Assembly (NCBI GenBank): GCA_023460155.1
Contig: JAEWRF010000080.1
Span: 1 to 6,265, forward strand
Length of the DNA stretch: 6,265 nt
Source of the DNA: Bacillota bacterium
Lineage (GTDB): Bacteria; Bacillota; Clostridia; Oscillospirales; Acutalibacteraceae
Direction of reading: 5' to 3'
A model generated the notes under the pieces. The model saw only the letters and a list, made by a program, of their open reading frames with translations, was not told the origin of the DNA and did no database searches. Of this stretch, positions 1-5,870 are shown one piece after another (within the stretch, counting starts at the first letter, position 1; every line of letters begins with the position of its first letter). Position numbers and translations under genes: made by a program.

Positions 1-998
1 GGTTTACGGTAACCGCGCTTGCGGCAAGCGAAAGGTCCGCCGGGAAAACCTATCGGGAAGCGACCGGAAAGCGCTGGATGATGACCACCCCCATGCCGGA
101 GAGCATGGCCGACATGATCGTTTTTGACGCCGAACAGGACGTTGAAAAAATCACTTCTCTGGTCGATTTCGTATTTTGCGCGGTTAATTTGGATAAGCAG
201 AAGACGCGCGAGCTGGAGGAGCGGTACGCAAAGGCGGAGTGCCCGGTGGTTTCCAACAACAGCGCAAACCGCGGCCTTGCGGATGTGCCGATGCTGATCC
301 CGGAGATCAACGCTGATCATGTGCAGGCCATTGCCGCTCAGAAAAAGCGCCTCGGGACGAAACATGGCTTTATCGCCGTAAAACCGAACTGTTCCATCCA
401 GGCCTATGTACCCGCAATTACCCCCCTTCTGGACCTGAATGTCACGAAGGTCCTTGCCTGCACCTATCAGGCGATTTCCGGGGCCGGCAAGAATTTTGAG
501 ACATGGCCCGAAATGATCGACAACGTCATTCCGTTTATCGGCGGAGAAGAAGGAAAATCTGAGAACGAACCGATGAAAATCTGGGGCCATATGGAGAACG
601 GACAGATTGTCAACGCTGTTGCGCCGAACATCACGACGCAGTGCCTGCGCGTTCCGGTGACGGACGGACATATGGCGGCTGTGTTCTTTTCATCGGAGAA
701 AAAAGTTGAATTGGAAGAGATCATTCACCGTTGGGAAAGCTATAGCGGGGAACCTCAGAAATTGAATCTTCCGAGTGCGCCGAAGCAGTTTCTCTATTAT
801 TTCCGGGACGAAAACCGGCCTCAGACGAAACTGGACCGGAATCTGGAAAACGGCATGGCGATTTCCGTCGGGCGCCTTCGCCCGGACAGCCAGTACGACT
901 GGAAATTTGTCTGCCTGTCGCACAATACGCTTCGTGGAGCTGCTGGCGGCGGCGTACTGATGGCGGAATACCTCTGTGCAAAAGGCTACATGGATTAA
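1..998 (+). CDS. asd: Aspartate-semialdehyde dehydrogenase, 5'-truncated by the window edge
   Basis: Asd reduces L-aspartyl-4-phosphate to L-aspartate-4-semialdehyde with NADPH in the cytosol, the branch point to lysine/DAP, threonine and methionine. The open frame runs in from the left edge; its first complete codon is at 3 and 331 residues are visible. The ATG at 78 is internal, because homologous-looking sequence (FTVTALAASERSAGK) precedes it. Roughly 30 N-terminal residues are missing, including the GxxGxxG nucleotide loop. Visible signatures are SNNSAN, VPMLIPEIN, the catalytic cysteine in KPNCSIQ (Cys codon 390-392), the QAISGAG substrate loop, and RVPVTDGH, which holds the probable catalytic histidine. 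The overall pattern matches the archaeal/USG-1-like Asd subtype (about 350-360 residues) rather than the E. coli type, judged from memory. It is first of the visible lysine genes, 39 bp before dapA, with no terminator between. Any promoter or lysine riboswitch would lie outside the window. Confidence 0.93.
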   Translation, partial: FTVTALAASERSAGKTYREATGKRWMMTTPMPESMADMIVFDAEQDVEKITSLVDFVFCAVNLDKQKTRELEERYAKAECPVVSNNSANRGLADVPMLIPEINADHVQAIAAQKKRLGTKHGFIAVKPNCSIQAYVPAITPLLDLNVTKVLACTYQAISGAGKNFETWPEMIDNVIPFIGGEEGKSENEPMKIWGHMENGQIVNAVAPNITTQCLRVPVTDGHMAAVFFSSEKKVELEEIIHRWESYSGEPQKLNLPSAPKQFLYYFRDENRPQTKLDRNLENGMAISVGRLRPDSQYDWKFVCLSHNTLRGAAGGGVLMAEYLCAKGYMD

Positions 999-1022
999 TG
1001 CGGACAGATATTCTTTAGTTTG

Positions 1023-1030
1023 AGAGGAAG
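1023..1030 (+). promoter_or_regulatory. Ribosome binding site of dapA
   Basis: AGAGGAAG lies just ahead of the ATG at 1038 and fixes that codon as the dapA start. An in-frame TTG at 1020 would add six residues (MRGSRF), but it sits ahead of and overlaps this site and has no good site of its own. Confidence 0.75.
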
Positions 1031-1037
1031 CAGATTC

Positions 1038-1940
1038 ATGAAGAAGGTTGTGTTTCAGGGATCGGCGGTCGCGCTGATTACGCCGATGAATCCGAATGGT
1101 TCCGTTAATTTCGATGCTTTGGAAAAGCTGATCGAATTTCAGGTCAAAAACGGTTCCGCCGCGGTGGTGGCCTGCGCGACAACGGGAGAATCCCCGGTGC
1201 TGAGCCATGAGGAACACTGCGAAGTCATTGATTTCATCGTTCGGAAGGTGAACGGCAGGATCCCGGTGATTGCGAGTTCGGGCAGCAACGACACCCGGTA
1301 TGCGGTGGAGCTTTCCCGTGCGCTGCAGGGACTTGGAGCCGACGCCCTGCTGATGATAACGCCGTATTACAACAAAACCTCGCAGGAGGGGTTTATCCGG
1401 CATTTCAGCTTTGTGGCGGATCGGGTGGATATTCCGATCATTCTCTATAATATCCCGTCCCGGACGGGCTGTAATATTCTGCCGCAAACCTATCGGGAGC
1501 TTGCCAAGCATCCAAACATTGTGGGAACCAAAGAGGCGAACGGCGATATTTCCGCCCTTGCGAAAACGATCTCTCTGTGTGGAGATGATCTGGCGGTATA
1601 TTCCGGAGAGGACAGCCAAACCCTGCCGATGCTTTCGCTGGGAGGGAAAGGCGTTATTTCTACAACGGCAAATATTATTCCGAAGGAAATGAATCAGATC
1701 TGCGCGGATTATTTTCAGGGAGATCTTGAAGCAAGCCGCACCGTATTTTTGAAATATCTGGAGCTGATGGATACTCTCTTTATCGACGTCAACCCGATGC
1801 CGGTAAAAGAGGCGGTAAAACTGCTTGGGTTGGACTGCGGAGAATGCCGCATGCCGCTTACCACACTCAGTGAGGCAAATGCGAAAAGGCTGTATGACGT
1901 GATGGAGAAATACGGGCTGATCGGCGCGGTAAAATTTTAA
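1038..1940 (+). CDS. dapA: 4-hydroxy-tetrahydrodipicolinate synthase
   Basis: DapA condenses pyruvate with aspartate semialdehyde through a lysine Schiff base to give 4-hydroxy-tetrahydrodipicolinate, the first committed step of the DAP/lysine branch. It is a cytosolic TIM barrel, usually a homotetramer. The protein has 300 residues, normal for the family (about 290-300). The family residues are present: the ATTGES loop with Thr48/Thr49, Tyr111 in PYYNKT, Tyr137 and Arg142 in YNIPSRTG, and the Schiff-base Lys165 in GTKEANGD. These correspond to E. coli Thr44/45, Tyr107, Tyr133, Arg138 and Lys161. It lies 39 bp after asd and 42 bp before dapB in the same direction, so co-transcription is likely. 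Other members of the superfamily, such as N-acetylneuraminate lyase, are unlikely given these motifs and the flanking asd and dapB. Confidence 0.97.
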   Translation: MKKVVFQGSAVALITPMNPNGSVNFDALEKLIEFQVKNGSAAVVACATTGESPVLSHEEHCEVIDFIVRKVNGRIPVIASSGSNDTRYAVELSRALQGLGADALLMITPYYNKTSQEGFIRHFSFVADRVDIPIILYNIPSRTGCNILPQTYRELAKHPNIVGTKEANGDISALAKTISLCGDDLAVYSGEDSQTLPMLSLGGKGVISTTANIIPKEMNQICADYFQGDLEASRTVFLKYLELMDTLFIDVNPMPVKEAVKLLGLDCGECRMPLTTLSEANAKRLYDVMEKYGLIGAVKF

Positions 1941-1963
1941 TCGGGTACACAGGCTGGACCTGC

Positions 1964-1977
1964 AAAAAGGATAGGAT
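1964..1977 (+). promoter_or_regulatory. Ribosome binding region of dapB, serving a TTG start
   Basis: Two purine-rich stretches, AAAAAGGA (1964-1971) and AGGAT (1973-1977), precede the TTG at 1983. The first leaves an 11-nt spacer, the same as for ackA and tmcAL here; the second leaves 5 nt. No in-frame ATG is available nearby, and the only ATG in the gap runs straight into a stop codon. Confidence 0.6.
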
Positions 1978-1982
1978 GTAAA

Positions 1983-2735
1983 TTGACTAAGATTATTTTA
2001 AGCGGATGCAGCGGCAGAATGGGCGGAGTCTTCACCGCCTGTGCCGAAAAAAACGAGAATTGCGAAATTGCGGCCGGAATTGATAAATTTGGCGGAGAGA
2101 GTCTCCCCTATCCGGTTTACCCGGAAGCGGGAGCGGTCGACGTGAGCGCCGACGTCCTTGTCGATTTTTCCCACCCCTCTCAGCTTGCTTCTCTGCTTGC
2201 TTTCGGTGAAAAAACGGAGACGCCCCTTGTTCTCTGCACAACCGGATACGATGAAAAGCAGGCGGAGACGATCCGAAATGCCGCAAAGAAAATTCCGGTT
2301 TTCTATTCCGGCAACATGTCGCTCGGCATCAATCTCCTGATAGAACTTTCCAAAAAAGCCATGCAGGTTCTCGGTACGGATTTTGACATAGAAATCGTTG
2401 AGAAGCACCATAATCAAAAGATAGACGCGCCCAGCGGTACGGCCCTGATGATTGCCGACAGTCTGAATGCACAGTCCGCCGATGAGATGCATTATGTCTA
2501 CGACCGCCACTCTCAGCGCCGAAAACGGACGCCGGACGAAATAGGGATCCATTCCGTCCGCGGAGGGACCATTGTAGGCGAGCACGAGGTCATTTTTGCG
2601 GGTCCTCACGAAGTGATCACACTGACTCATTCGGCGGAATCCCGTGAAATATTCGCGCTCGGCGCCCTGAAAGCGTCTTTGTTTCTTGCCGGAAAGCCCC
2701 TTGGACTTTACAGCATGGCGGACTTGCTAAAATAG
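1983..2735 (+). CDS. dapB: 4-hydroxy-tetrahydrodipicolinate reductase (TTG start)
   Basis: DapB reduces 4-hydroxy-tetrahydrodipicolinate to tetrahydrodipicolinate with NADH or NADPH in the cytosol. It has 250 residues, close to the short Firmicute form and below the 273 of E. coli. The N-terminal Rossmann loop is GCSGRMG (residues 8-14). VDFSHP (60-65) and LCTTGYD (84-90) belong to the cofactor domain. The signature EKHHNQKIDAPSGTA (140-154) carries the catalytic pair His142 and Lys146, equal to E. coli His159 and Lys163. SVRGGTIVGEHEV and the C-terminal GLYSMADLL are also typical. The TTG start is chosen because it gives the canonical N-terminus MTKIILSGCSGRMG and has purine-rich sequence upstream. 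It follows dapA by 42 bp, and its stop codon overlaps the ribosome binding site of the next gene, which suggests linked translation. Confidence 0.96.
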   Translation: MTKIILSGCSGRMGGVFTACAEKNENCEIAAGIDKFGGESLPYPVYPEAGAVDVSADVLVDFSHPSQLASLLAFGEKTETPLVLCTTGYDEKQAETIRNAAKKIPVFYSGNMSLGINLLIELSKKAMQVLGTDFDIEIVEKHHNQKIDAPSGTALMIADSLNAQSADEMHYVYDRHSQRRKRTPDEIGIHSVRGGTIVGEHEVIFAGPHEVITLTHSAESREIFALGALKASLFLAGKPLGLYSMADLLK

Positions 2736-2739
2736 GAGG
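2734..2739 (+). promoter_or_regulatory. Strong ribosome binding site of the ACT-domain gene
   Basis: A full AGGAGG overlaps the dapB TAG stop (2733-2735) and lies 8 nt before the ATG at 2748. It supports that start over the internal ATG at 2778, which has no such site. Confidence 0.88.
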
Positions 2740-2747
2740 CACGGAAA

Positions 2748-3221
2748 ATGCTATACGCAACGAAAATTACAACCACTATGGATATTACCCTTGTGACCCT
2801 GCAGAACTGTCCTTCGGAACTGAGGTTTATCGCTGACGTATTTCAGAAAATCGGCGAGCTTGACGTGGATGTTGATATGATCTCTCTGGCACCGGCACAT
2901 GGAGCTTATACAGCTGTTTCCTTTACAATTGCAGATAACGACCTTGACAAGGTCCTAAGCTTTACATCTGCACTGCATGAGAAGGCGAATGTAAAAGCGA
3001 TTGTAAGCAGCGGAAACTGTAAAATTTCCGTTTATGACGCAGGAATGCAGAATGCGCCCGGCGTAGCGGCGGAAGTTTTTCAGGTTGCGGCTGGTGTGCA
3101 GACGGATATCCGGCTGATTACCACTTCGGAAGTCGATATTTCCCTTCTGGTTACGGCAGCCGACTTTCCGGAAACTCTGCGCGCACTGAGCGGCAAGCTT
3201 CTTCCCAACTCCCGCAATTAA
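2748..3221 (+). CDS. Free-standing tandem ACT-domain protein resembling the aspartokinase regulatory domain
   Basis: This 157-residue protein appears to be two ACT domains and nothing else. ACT1 spans about residues 11-75 (from MDITLVTLQN, with VDVDMISLAP and AVSFTI). ACT2 spans about 91-152 (CKISVYDAGM, then PGVAAEVFQVA and LITTSEVDIS). The order and motifs match the C-terminal regulatory half of LysC-type aspartokinases, where the usual forms are NVDMI, DISFTV, GMxxxPGVAA and ISTSEIKIS. No kinase motif is present and none lies upstream, so this is not the catalytic enzyme. ACT2 keeps the ITTSE segment typical of aspartokinase effector sites. ACT1 has SLAPAHG where many aspartokinases have a QN-containing loop, so its ligand site may be altered. 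Only 12 bp separate it from dapB, with a strong AGGAGG, and the operon terminator follows directly. A plausible role is sensing lysine or another end product, alone or by pairing with an aspartokinase encoded elsewhere; this is inference. It could also be annotated as an aspartate kinase fragment, but the clean start and site argue against decay. Confidence 0.85.
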   Translation: MLYATKITTTMDITLVTLQNCPSELRFIADVFQKIGELDVDVDMISLAPAHGAYTAVSFTIADNDLDKVLSFTSALHEKANVKAIVSSGNCKISVYDAGMQNAPGVAAEVFQVAAGVQTDIRLITTSEVDISLLVTAADFPETLRALSGKLLPNSRN

Positions 3222-3231
3222 GAAATCCAAT

Positions 3232-3272
3232 AAAAAAACTGCCGGTGGAAAAATCCATCCGGCAGTTTTTTT
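3232..3272. terminator. Bidirectional intrinsic terminator between the dap operon and ackA
   Basis: Seven A's (3232-3238) are followed by CTGCCGGTGGA (3239-3249), an AAAA loop (3250-3253), TCCA, one bulged T (3258), CCGGCAG (3259-3265) and seven T's (3266-3272). The stem has 11 pairs with one bulge. The T tract serves the rightward dap transcript. Read on the other strand, the A tract becomes a U tract for the leftward ackA transcript. It starts 10 nt after the ACT-gene stop and ends 9 nt from the ackA stop. Confidence 0.93.
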
Positions 3273-3281
3273 ACTCTGTTT

Positions 3282-4532
3282 TCAGACATCTTCCAGATCG
3301 ACGTTGGTCTGATCCGGCATGGACGCGTAGGCCAGCTTGTCTACGATCTGCTTGGTGTCGCGTGCGATAACCAGTTCCTCGTTGGTGTTGATGACGTAAA
3401 CCGGAACAACGGAATCAAACGTGGAAATCTTGCCTTCCTTGCCGTGAATATAATCGTCGTTAAGGATCGGGTCGATCTTAATGCCGAGGTATTTCAGGTA
3501 TTTGCATACACCATAGCGGATGTGCGGCTGGTTCTCGCCGAGCCCTGCCGTAAACGCGATGCAGTCTACGCCGTTCATGACGGCGGTATAAGCTCCGATA
3601 TATTTTGCAATCTGATAATTTAGCATCTCGTGCGCCAAAATCGCCTTGGGGTCGCCTTCGATTTCCGCTTTCGTGACGTCGCGGTCGTCGCTCATTCCGC
3701 AGATGCCGAAGGTACCCGATTTTTTATTCAGAATATCGTTCATCTGCTTCGGGGTAAGACCTTCCTTCTCCATTATGAAGGTAACGACGGAAGGATCCAG
3801 AGAACCCGAGCGGGTGCCCATCATAAAGCCGTCCAGCGGCGTCAGACCCATGCTGGTGTCGACCACTTTGCCATTCTGAATTGCCGTAATGGAGGAACCG
3901 TTGCCGATATGGCAGGTGATCATTTTAATGTCTTCCAGTGGCTGATGCATCAGTGCAGCGCAGTGATGGCTCACATAGCGATGGGAAGTTCCGTGGAAGC
4001 CGTAGCGGCGAACTTTGTATTTCTCATAATATTCGTAGGGAACCGCATACAGATAGGCCTTTTCTGGCATAGTAGCATGAAAGGACGTGTCAAAAACAAC
4101 GCACTGCGGCTTATCAGGCCCAAAAACTTCACGGCAGGCCAAAATAGCGTCAACTTCCGGGCCGTTATGCAGGGGTGCCAGAGGAATCAGGCTTTTGATC
4201 TGACGAATTACTTCGTCGTTTACCAAAACCGATTTATCAAAAAGCGAACCGCCCTGCACGATACGGTGACCGACTGCCCTAACTTCGGAAAGTTCCGAAA
4301 TTACGCCGATCTCTTTATCGACCAGTGCGGCTGTAACCAATTTAAACGCGTCCACGTGGCTCTTGATTTCGGTGTTTACCTTTTTCTCGCGTCCGTCCCA
4401 TGTTTTATGCTGGAATACTCCGTCCACACCGATTCTATCGCAATTGCCCTTGGCAAGCATTTTTTCCGATTCCATATCGAACAGCTGATATTTCAATGAA
4501 GAACTTCCTGCGTTGATGACCAAAACTTTCAT
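3282..4532 (-). CDS. ackA: Acetate kinase
   Basis: AckA interconverts acetyl phosphate + ADP and acetate + ATP, the substrate-level ATP step of fermentative acetate formation. It is a cytosolic dimer of the ASKHA fold. The 416 residues are slightly longer than the common ~400, with a short acidic C-terminal tail. Conserved residues, numbered here and close to Methanosarcina numbering, are Asn7 in the first phosphate loop (VINAGSSSLKYQL), Arg90 in VGHRIVQGG, His122 in APLHN, Asp148 in VFDTSFH, His180 in YGFHGTSHRY, the CHIGNGSS loop (207-214), Arg241 in MMGTRSGS, FTAGLGEN (327-334) and Glu385 in NTNEEL. Many homologues read HRVVHGG where this one has HRIVQGG. The ATG is set by TAGGAGG 11 nt upstream. 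It converges on the dap operon and diverges from tmcAL; no pta is adjacent in the window. Butyrate kinase is unlikely because the acetate kinase signatures are complete. Confidence 0.97.
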   Translation of the reverse strand: MKVLVINAGSSSLKYQLFDMESEKMLAKGNCDRIGVDGVFQHKTWDGREKKVNTEIKSHVDAFKLVTAALVDKEIGVISELSEVRAVGHRIVQGGSLFDKSVLVNDEVIRQIKSLIPLAPLHNGPEVDAILACREVFGPDKPQCVVFDTSFHATMPEKAYLYAVPYEYYEKYKVRRYGFHGTSHRYVSHHCAALMHQPLEDIKMITCHIGNGSSITAIQNGKVVDTSMGLTPLDGFMMGTRSGSLDPSVVTFIMEKEGLTPKQMNDILNKKSGTFGICGMSDDRDVTKAEIEGDPKAILAHEMLNYQIAKYIGAYTAVMNGVDCIAFTAGLGENQPHIRYGVCKYLKYLGIKIDPILNDDYIHGKEGKISTFDSVVPVYVINTNEELVIARDTKQIVDKLAYASMPDQTNVDLEDV

Positions 4533-4543
4533 CTAAATAATTT

Positions 4544-4550
4544 CCTCCTA
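4544..4550 (-). promoter_or_regulatory. Ribosome binding site of ackA
   Basis: On the minus strand this reads TAGGAGG, with 11 nt to the ATG (4530-4532). It is a near-perfect site and confirms the ackA start. Confidence 0.9.
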
Positions 4551-4560
4551 AAATTGCGTC

Positions 4561-4597
4561 ATTCCAAGTATGCCGCTATTGAAACAGCATTTGGAAT
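4561..4597. repeat. Imperfect inverted repeat in the ackA-tmcAL control region
   Basis: The left arm ATTCCAA-GT-ATGC (4561-4573) pairs with the right arm GCAT-TTGGAAT (4587-4597). That gives 7 + 4 pairs with a 2-base bulge (GT) and a 13-base loop (4574-4586). The loop contains the candidate tmcAL -35 box (4579-4584). If ackA starts near 4602, the repeat also lies in the ackA mRNA leader, 10 bp upstream of its ribosome binding site. No T tract follows on either strand, so it does not look like a terminator. It may be an operator or a leader hairpin; the sequence alone does not decide. Confidence 0.6.
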
Positions 4598-4607
4598 CGT
4601 GTAATAT
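4579..4607 (+). promoter_or_regulatory. Predicted sigma-A-type promoter of tmcAL
   Basis: A -35 box TTGAAA (4579-4584) and a -10 box TAATAT (4602-4607) are separated by exactly 17 bp. The start point would be near 4614, giving a leader of about 39 nt with AAGGAG inside it. An overlapping TATAAT at 4605-4610 would need a 20-bp spacer and is less likely. Confidence 0.7.
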
Positions 4608-4608
4608 A

Positions 4609-4637
4609 ATAATAGTACAAGGATGGTATAATTTCAA
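4609..4637 (-). promoter_or_regulatory. Predicted sigma-A-type promoter of ackA
   Basis: On the minus strand, TTGAAA (4632-4637) and TATTAT (4609-4614) are 17 bp apart. Transcription would start near 4602 and give a leader of about 70 nt containing the inverted repeat 4561-4597. Its -10 box is one base from that of the rightward tmcAL promoter, and its -35 box overlaps the first two bases of the tmcAL ribosome binding site. Confidence 0.7.
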
Positions 4638-4641
4638 GGAG
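4636..4641 (+). promoter_or_regulatory. Ribosome binding site of tmcAL
   Basis: AAGGAG lies 11 nt before the ATG at 4653. It fixes the start, which gives the family-typical N-terminus MLTAGIIAEYNPFHFGH. Confidence 0.82.
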
Positions 4642-4652
4642 TTTCATATAAA

Positions 4653-5843
4653 ATGTTAACAGCTGGAATCATTGCGGAATACAATCCCTTTCATTTCGGA
4701 CACGCATTGCTGATCAGCCGGCTCAGGCAGCTTGGCGCGACGCATGTAGCGGTCGTGATGAGCGGGAATTTTGTTCAGCGCGGCGACGCGGCGGTCCTTT
4801 CCAAATGGGCCAGAGCAAAACAGGCGATGCTTTCCGGAGCCGACCTTGTTGTTGAGCTTCCCCTTCCGTGGGCTCTATCAGGGGCGGAAAAATTTGCGAC
4901 AGGCGGCGTATCTCTATTAAGTGCACTCGGGGCAGACATCATCGGCTTCGGCAGCGAATGCGGCGATATGGAGCGGCTTCGGTCCGCGGCTCAGGCACTT
5001 GCCTCTCCGCTGCTCGGCGAAACGATGCGAAAAGAGCTTGCCTCCGGAAAAACTTTTGCTTCCGCCCGGCAGTGTGCAGTAGAATCCCTGTTTGGGGCGG
5101 AAACTGCGGAAATTCTCCGCGAGCCAAACAATATTCTTGGAATTGAGTATCTCAAGGCGGCTGAAAAGCTTCACGCGGAGCTGGTACCCTGGACGGTCCA
5201 CCGCGAAGGCCCTTCGCATGATTCGGAGTGCCCGGAGGGGACGTCCGCGTCTGCGCGTCAGATCCGTTCCCTTCTGTTGGAAGGGCGAAACTGTTCTGAG
5301 TTGATGCCGGAATCAGCATGGCAGATTCTCAGCCGTGAAACGGCGGAGGGCCGGGCACCCGCTGATCTTCGCTGTGCCGAGCGGGCGATTCTTGCAAAGC
5401 TGCGCTGCCTTTCAAGGGCGGAATTTTCGCAACTGCCCGATTTGAGCGAAGGGTTGGAAAACCGAATCTTTTCGGCACTTCAGAAGGCTTCCACGCTTGA
5501 GGAGCTGTATATTTTGGCAAAGACCAAGCGCTATCCGCTTGCCCGGATCCGAAGGATTGTGCTTTCCGCGTTTTTAGGTCTGAAAGCTTGTCACGGCGCC
5601 GGTCTTCCGCCCTACCTCCGCGTTCTTGGAATCAACGGTGAAAACGGAACTCAGCTTCTGAAACAGGCGGCCGGGAAAGCCTCTTTGCCTATCCTGACGC
5701 GTTCCGCCGACTTCTTGGGTTTGAAGGGCGGCGCAAAAACAATCGGCGATCTGGAAAACCGGTCTTCGGACCTGTATGCTCTCTGTATGCCGAAGGTACT
5801 GCCCTGCGGATCCGATCGGACCTCAGGAGTCGTAGTGCTTTAA
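4653..5843 (+). CDS. tmcAL: tRNA(Met) cytidine acetate ligase (YlbM family)
   Basis: TmcAL activates acetate with ATP to acetyl-adenylate and transfers the acetyl group to the wobble cytidine C34 of elongator tRNA-Met, forming ac4C. It replaces acetyl-CoA-dependent TmcA in many Firmicutes. The protein has 396 residues; the B. subtilis enzyme has about 415. The N-terminal nucleotidyltransferase-like core shows GIIAEYNPFHFGH (residues 5-17, with the HxGH-type ATP motif His14/Gly16/His17), SGNFVQRGDAA (37-47), Lys51, ADLVVELPLP (64-73) and GFGSECGD (98-105). NNILGIEYLKA (159-169) and the SASARQIR stretch (198-205) are later family signatures. The C-terminal part is helical and less conserved, ending in the DLYAL motif region. 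It has its own promoter, diverges from ackA, and is followed after 27 bp by another gene. Its substrate is acetate, the product of AckA, which makes the pairing functionally suggestive (inference). Confidence 0.93.
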   Translation: MLTAGIIAEYNPFHFGHALLISRLRQLGATHVAVVMSGNFVQRGDAAVLSKWARAKQAMLSGADLVVELPLPWALSGAEKFATGGVSLLSALGADIIGFGSECGDMERLRSAAQALASPLLGETMRKELASGKTFASARQCAVESLFGAETAEILREPNNILGIEYLKAAEKLHAELVPWTVHREGPSHDSECPEGTSASARQIRSLLLEGRNCSELMPESAWQILSRETAEGRAPADLRCAERAILAKLRCLSRAEFSQLPDLSEGLENRIFSALQKASTLEELYILAKTKRYPLARIRRIVLSAFLGLKACHGAGLPPYLRVLGINGENGTQLLKQAAGKASLPILTRSADFLGLKGGAKTIGDLENRSSDLYALCMPKVLPCGSDRTSGVVVL

Positions 5844-5852
5844 GTTCTGCCT

Positions 5853-5859
5853 GGAAGGA
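5853..5859 (+). promoter_or_regulatory. Ribosome binding site deciding the GTG start of the last gene
   Basis: GGAAGGA lies 11 nt before GTG 5871 but only 2 nt before an in-frame GTG at 5862. An ATG at 5860 is in another frame and stops after about 20 codons. The spacing favours 5871 and equals that of ackA and tmcAL. Confidence 0.6.
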
Positions 5860-5870
5860 ATGTGGCTGCT

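Noticed and set aside
690..1619. 309-codon open frame on the - strand across asd and dapA
   Set aside because: It lies antisense to two clear enzymes, shows no recognisable domain, and spans two genes and their gap. It is best explained as a codon-bias shadow.
1950..1962. CAGG-5 nt-CCTG hairpin in the dapA-dapB gap
   Set aside because: The 4-bp stem is too short, has no T tract, and is expected by chance.
1998..2630. 210-codon open frame on the - strand antisense to dapB
   Set aside because: It is fully inside dapB, with no family resemblance.
3630..4499. 289-codon open frame on the + strand antisense to ackA
   Set aside because: The ackA frame carries all the family motifs; this one has no domain pattern and no convincing ribosome binding site.
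4579..4597. Possible CcpA cre site near ackA, since ackA is CcpA-regulated in B. subtilis
   Set aside because: The closest stretch, TGAAACAGCATTTG, lacks the central CG and the 3' CA of the consensus.
4624..4632. TGGTATAAT, an extended -10 motif ahead of tmcAL
   Set aside because: Its start point would fall at about 4639, inside the tmcAL ribosome binding site, and no -35 box lies 17 bp upstream. The promoter at 4579-4607 fits better.
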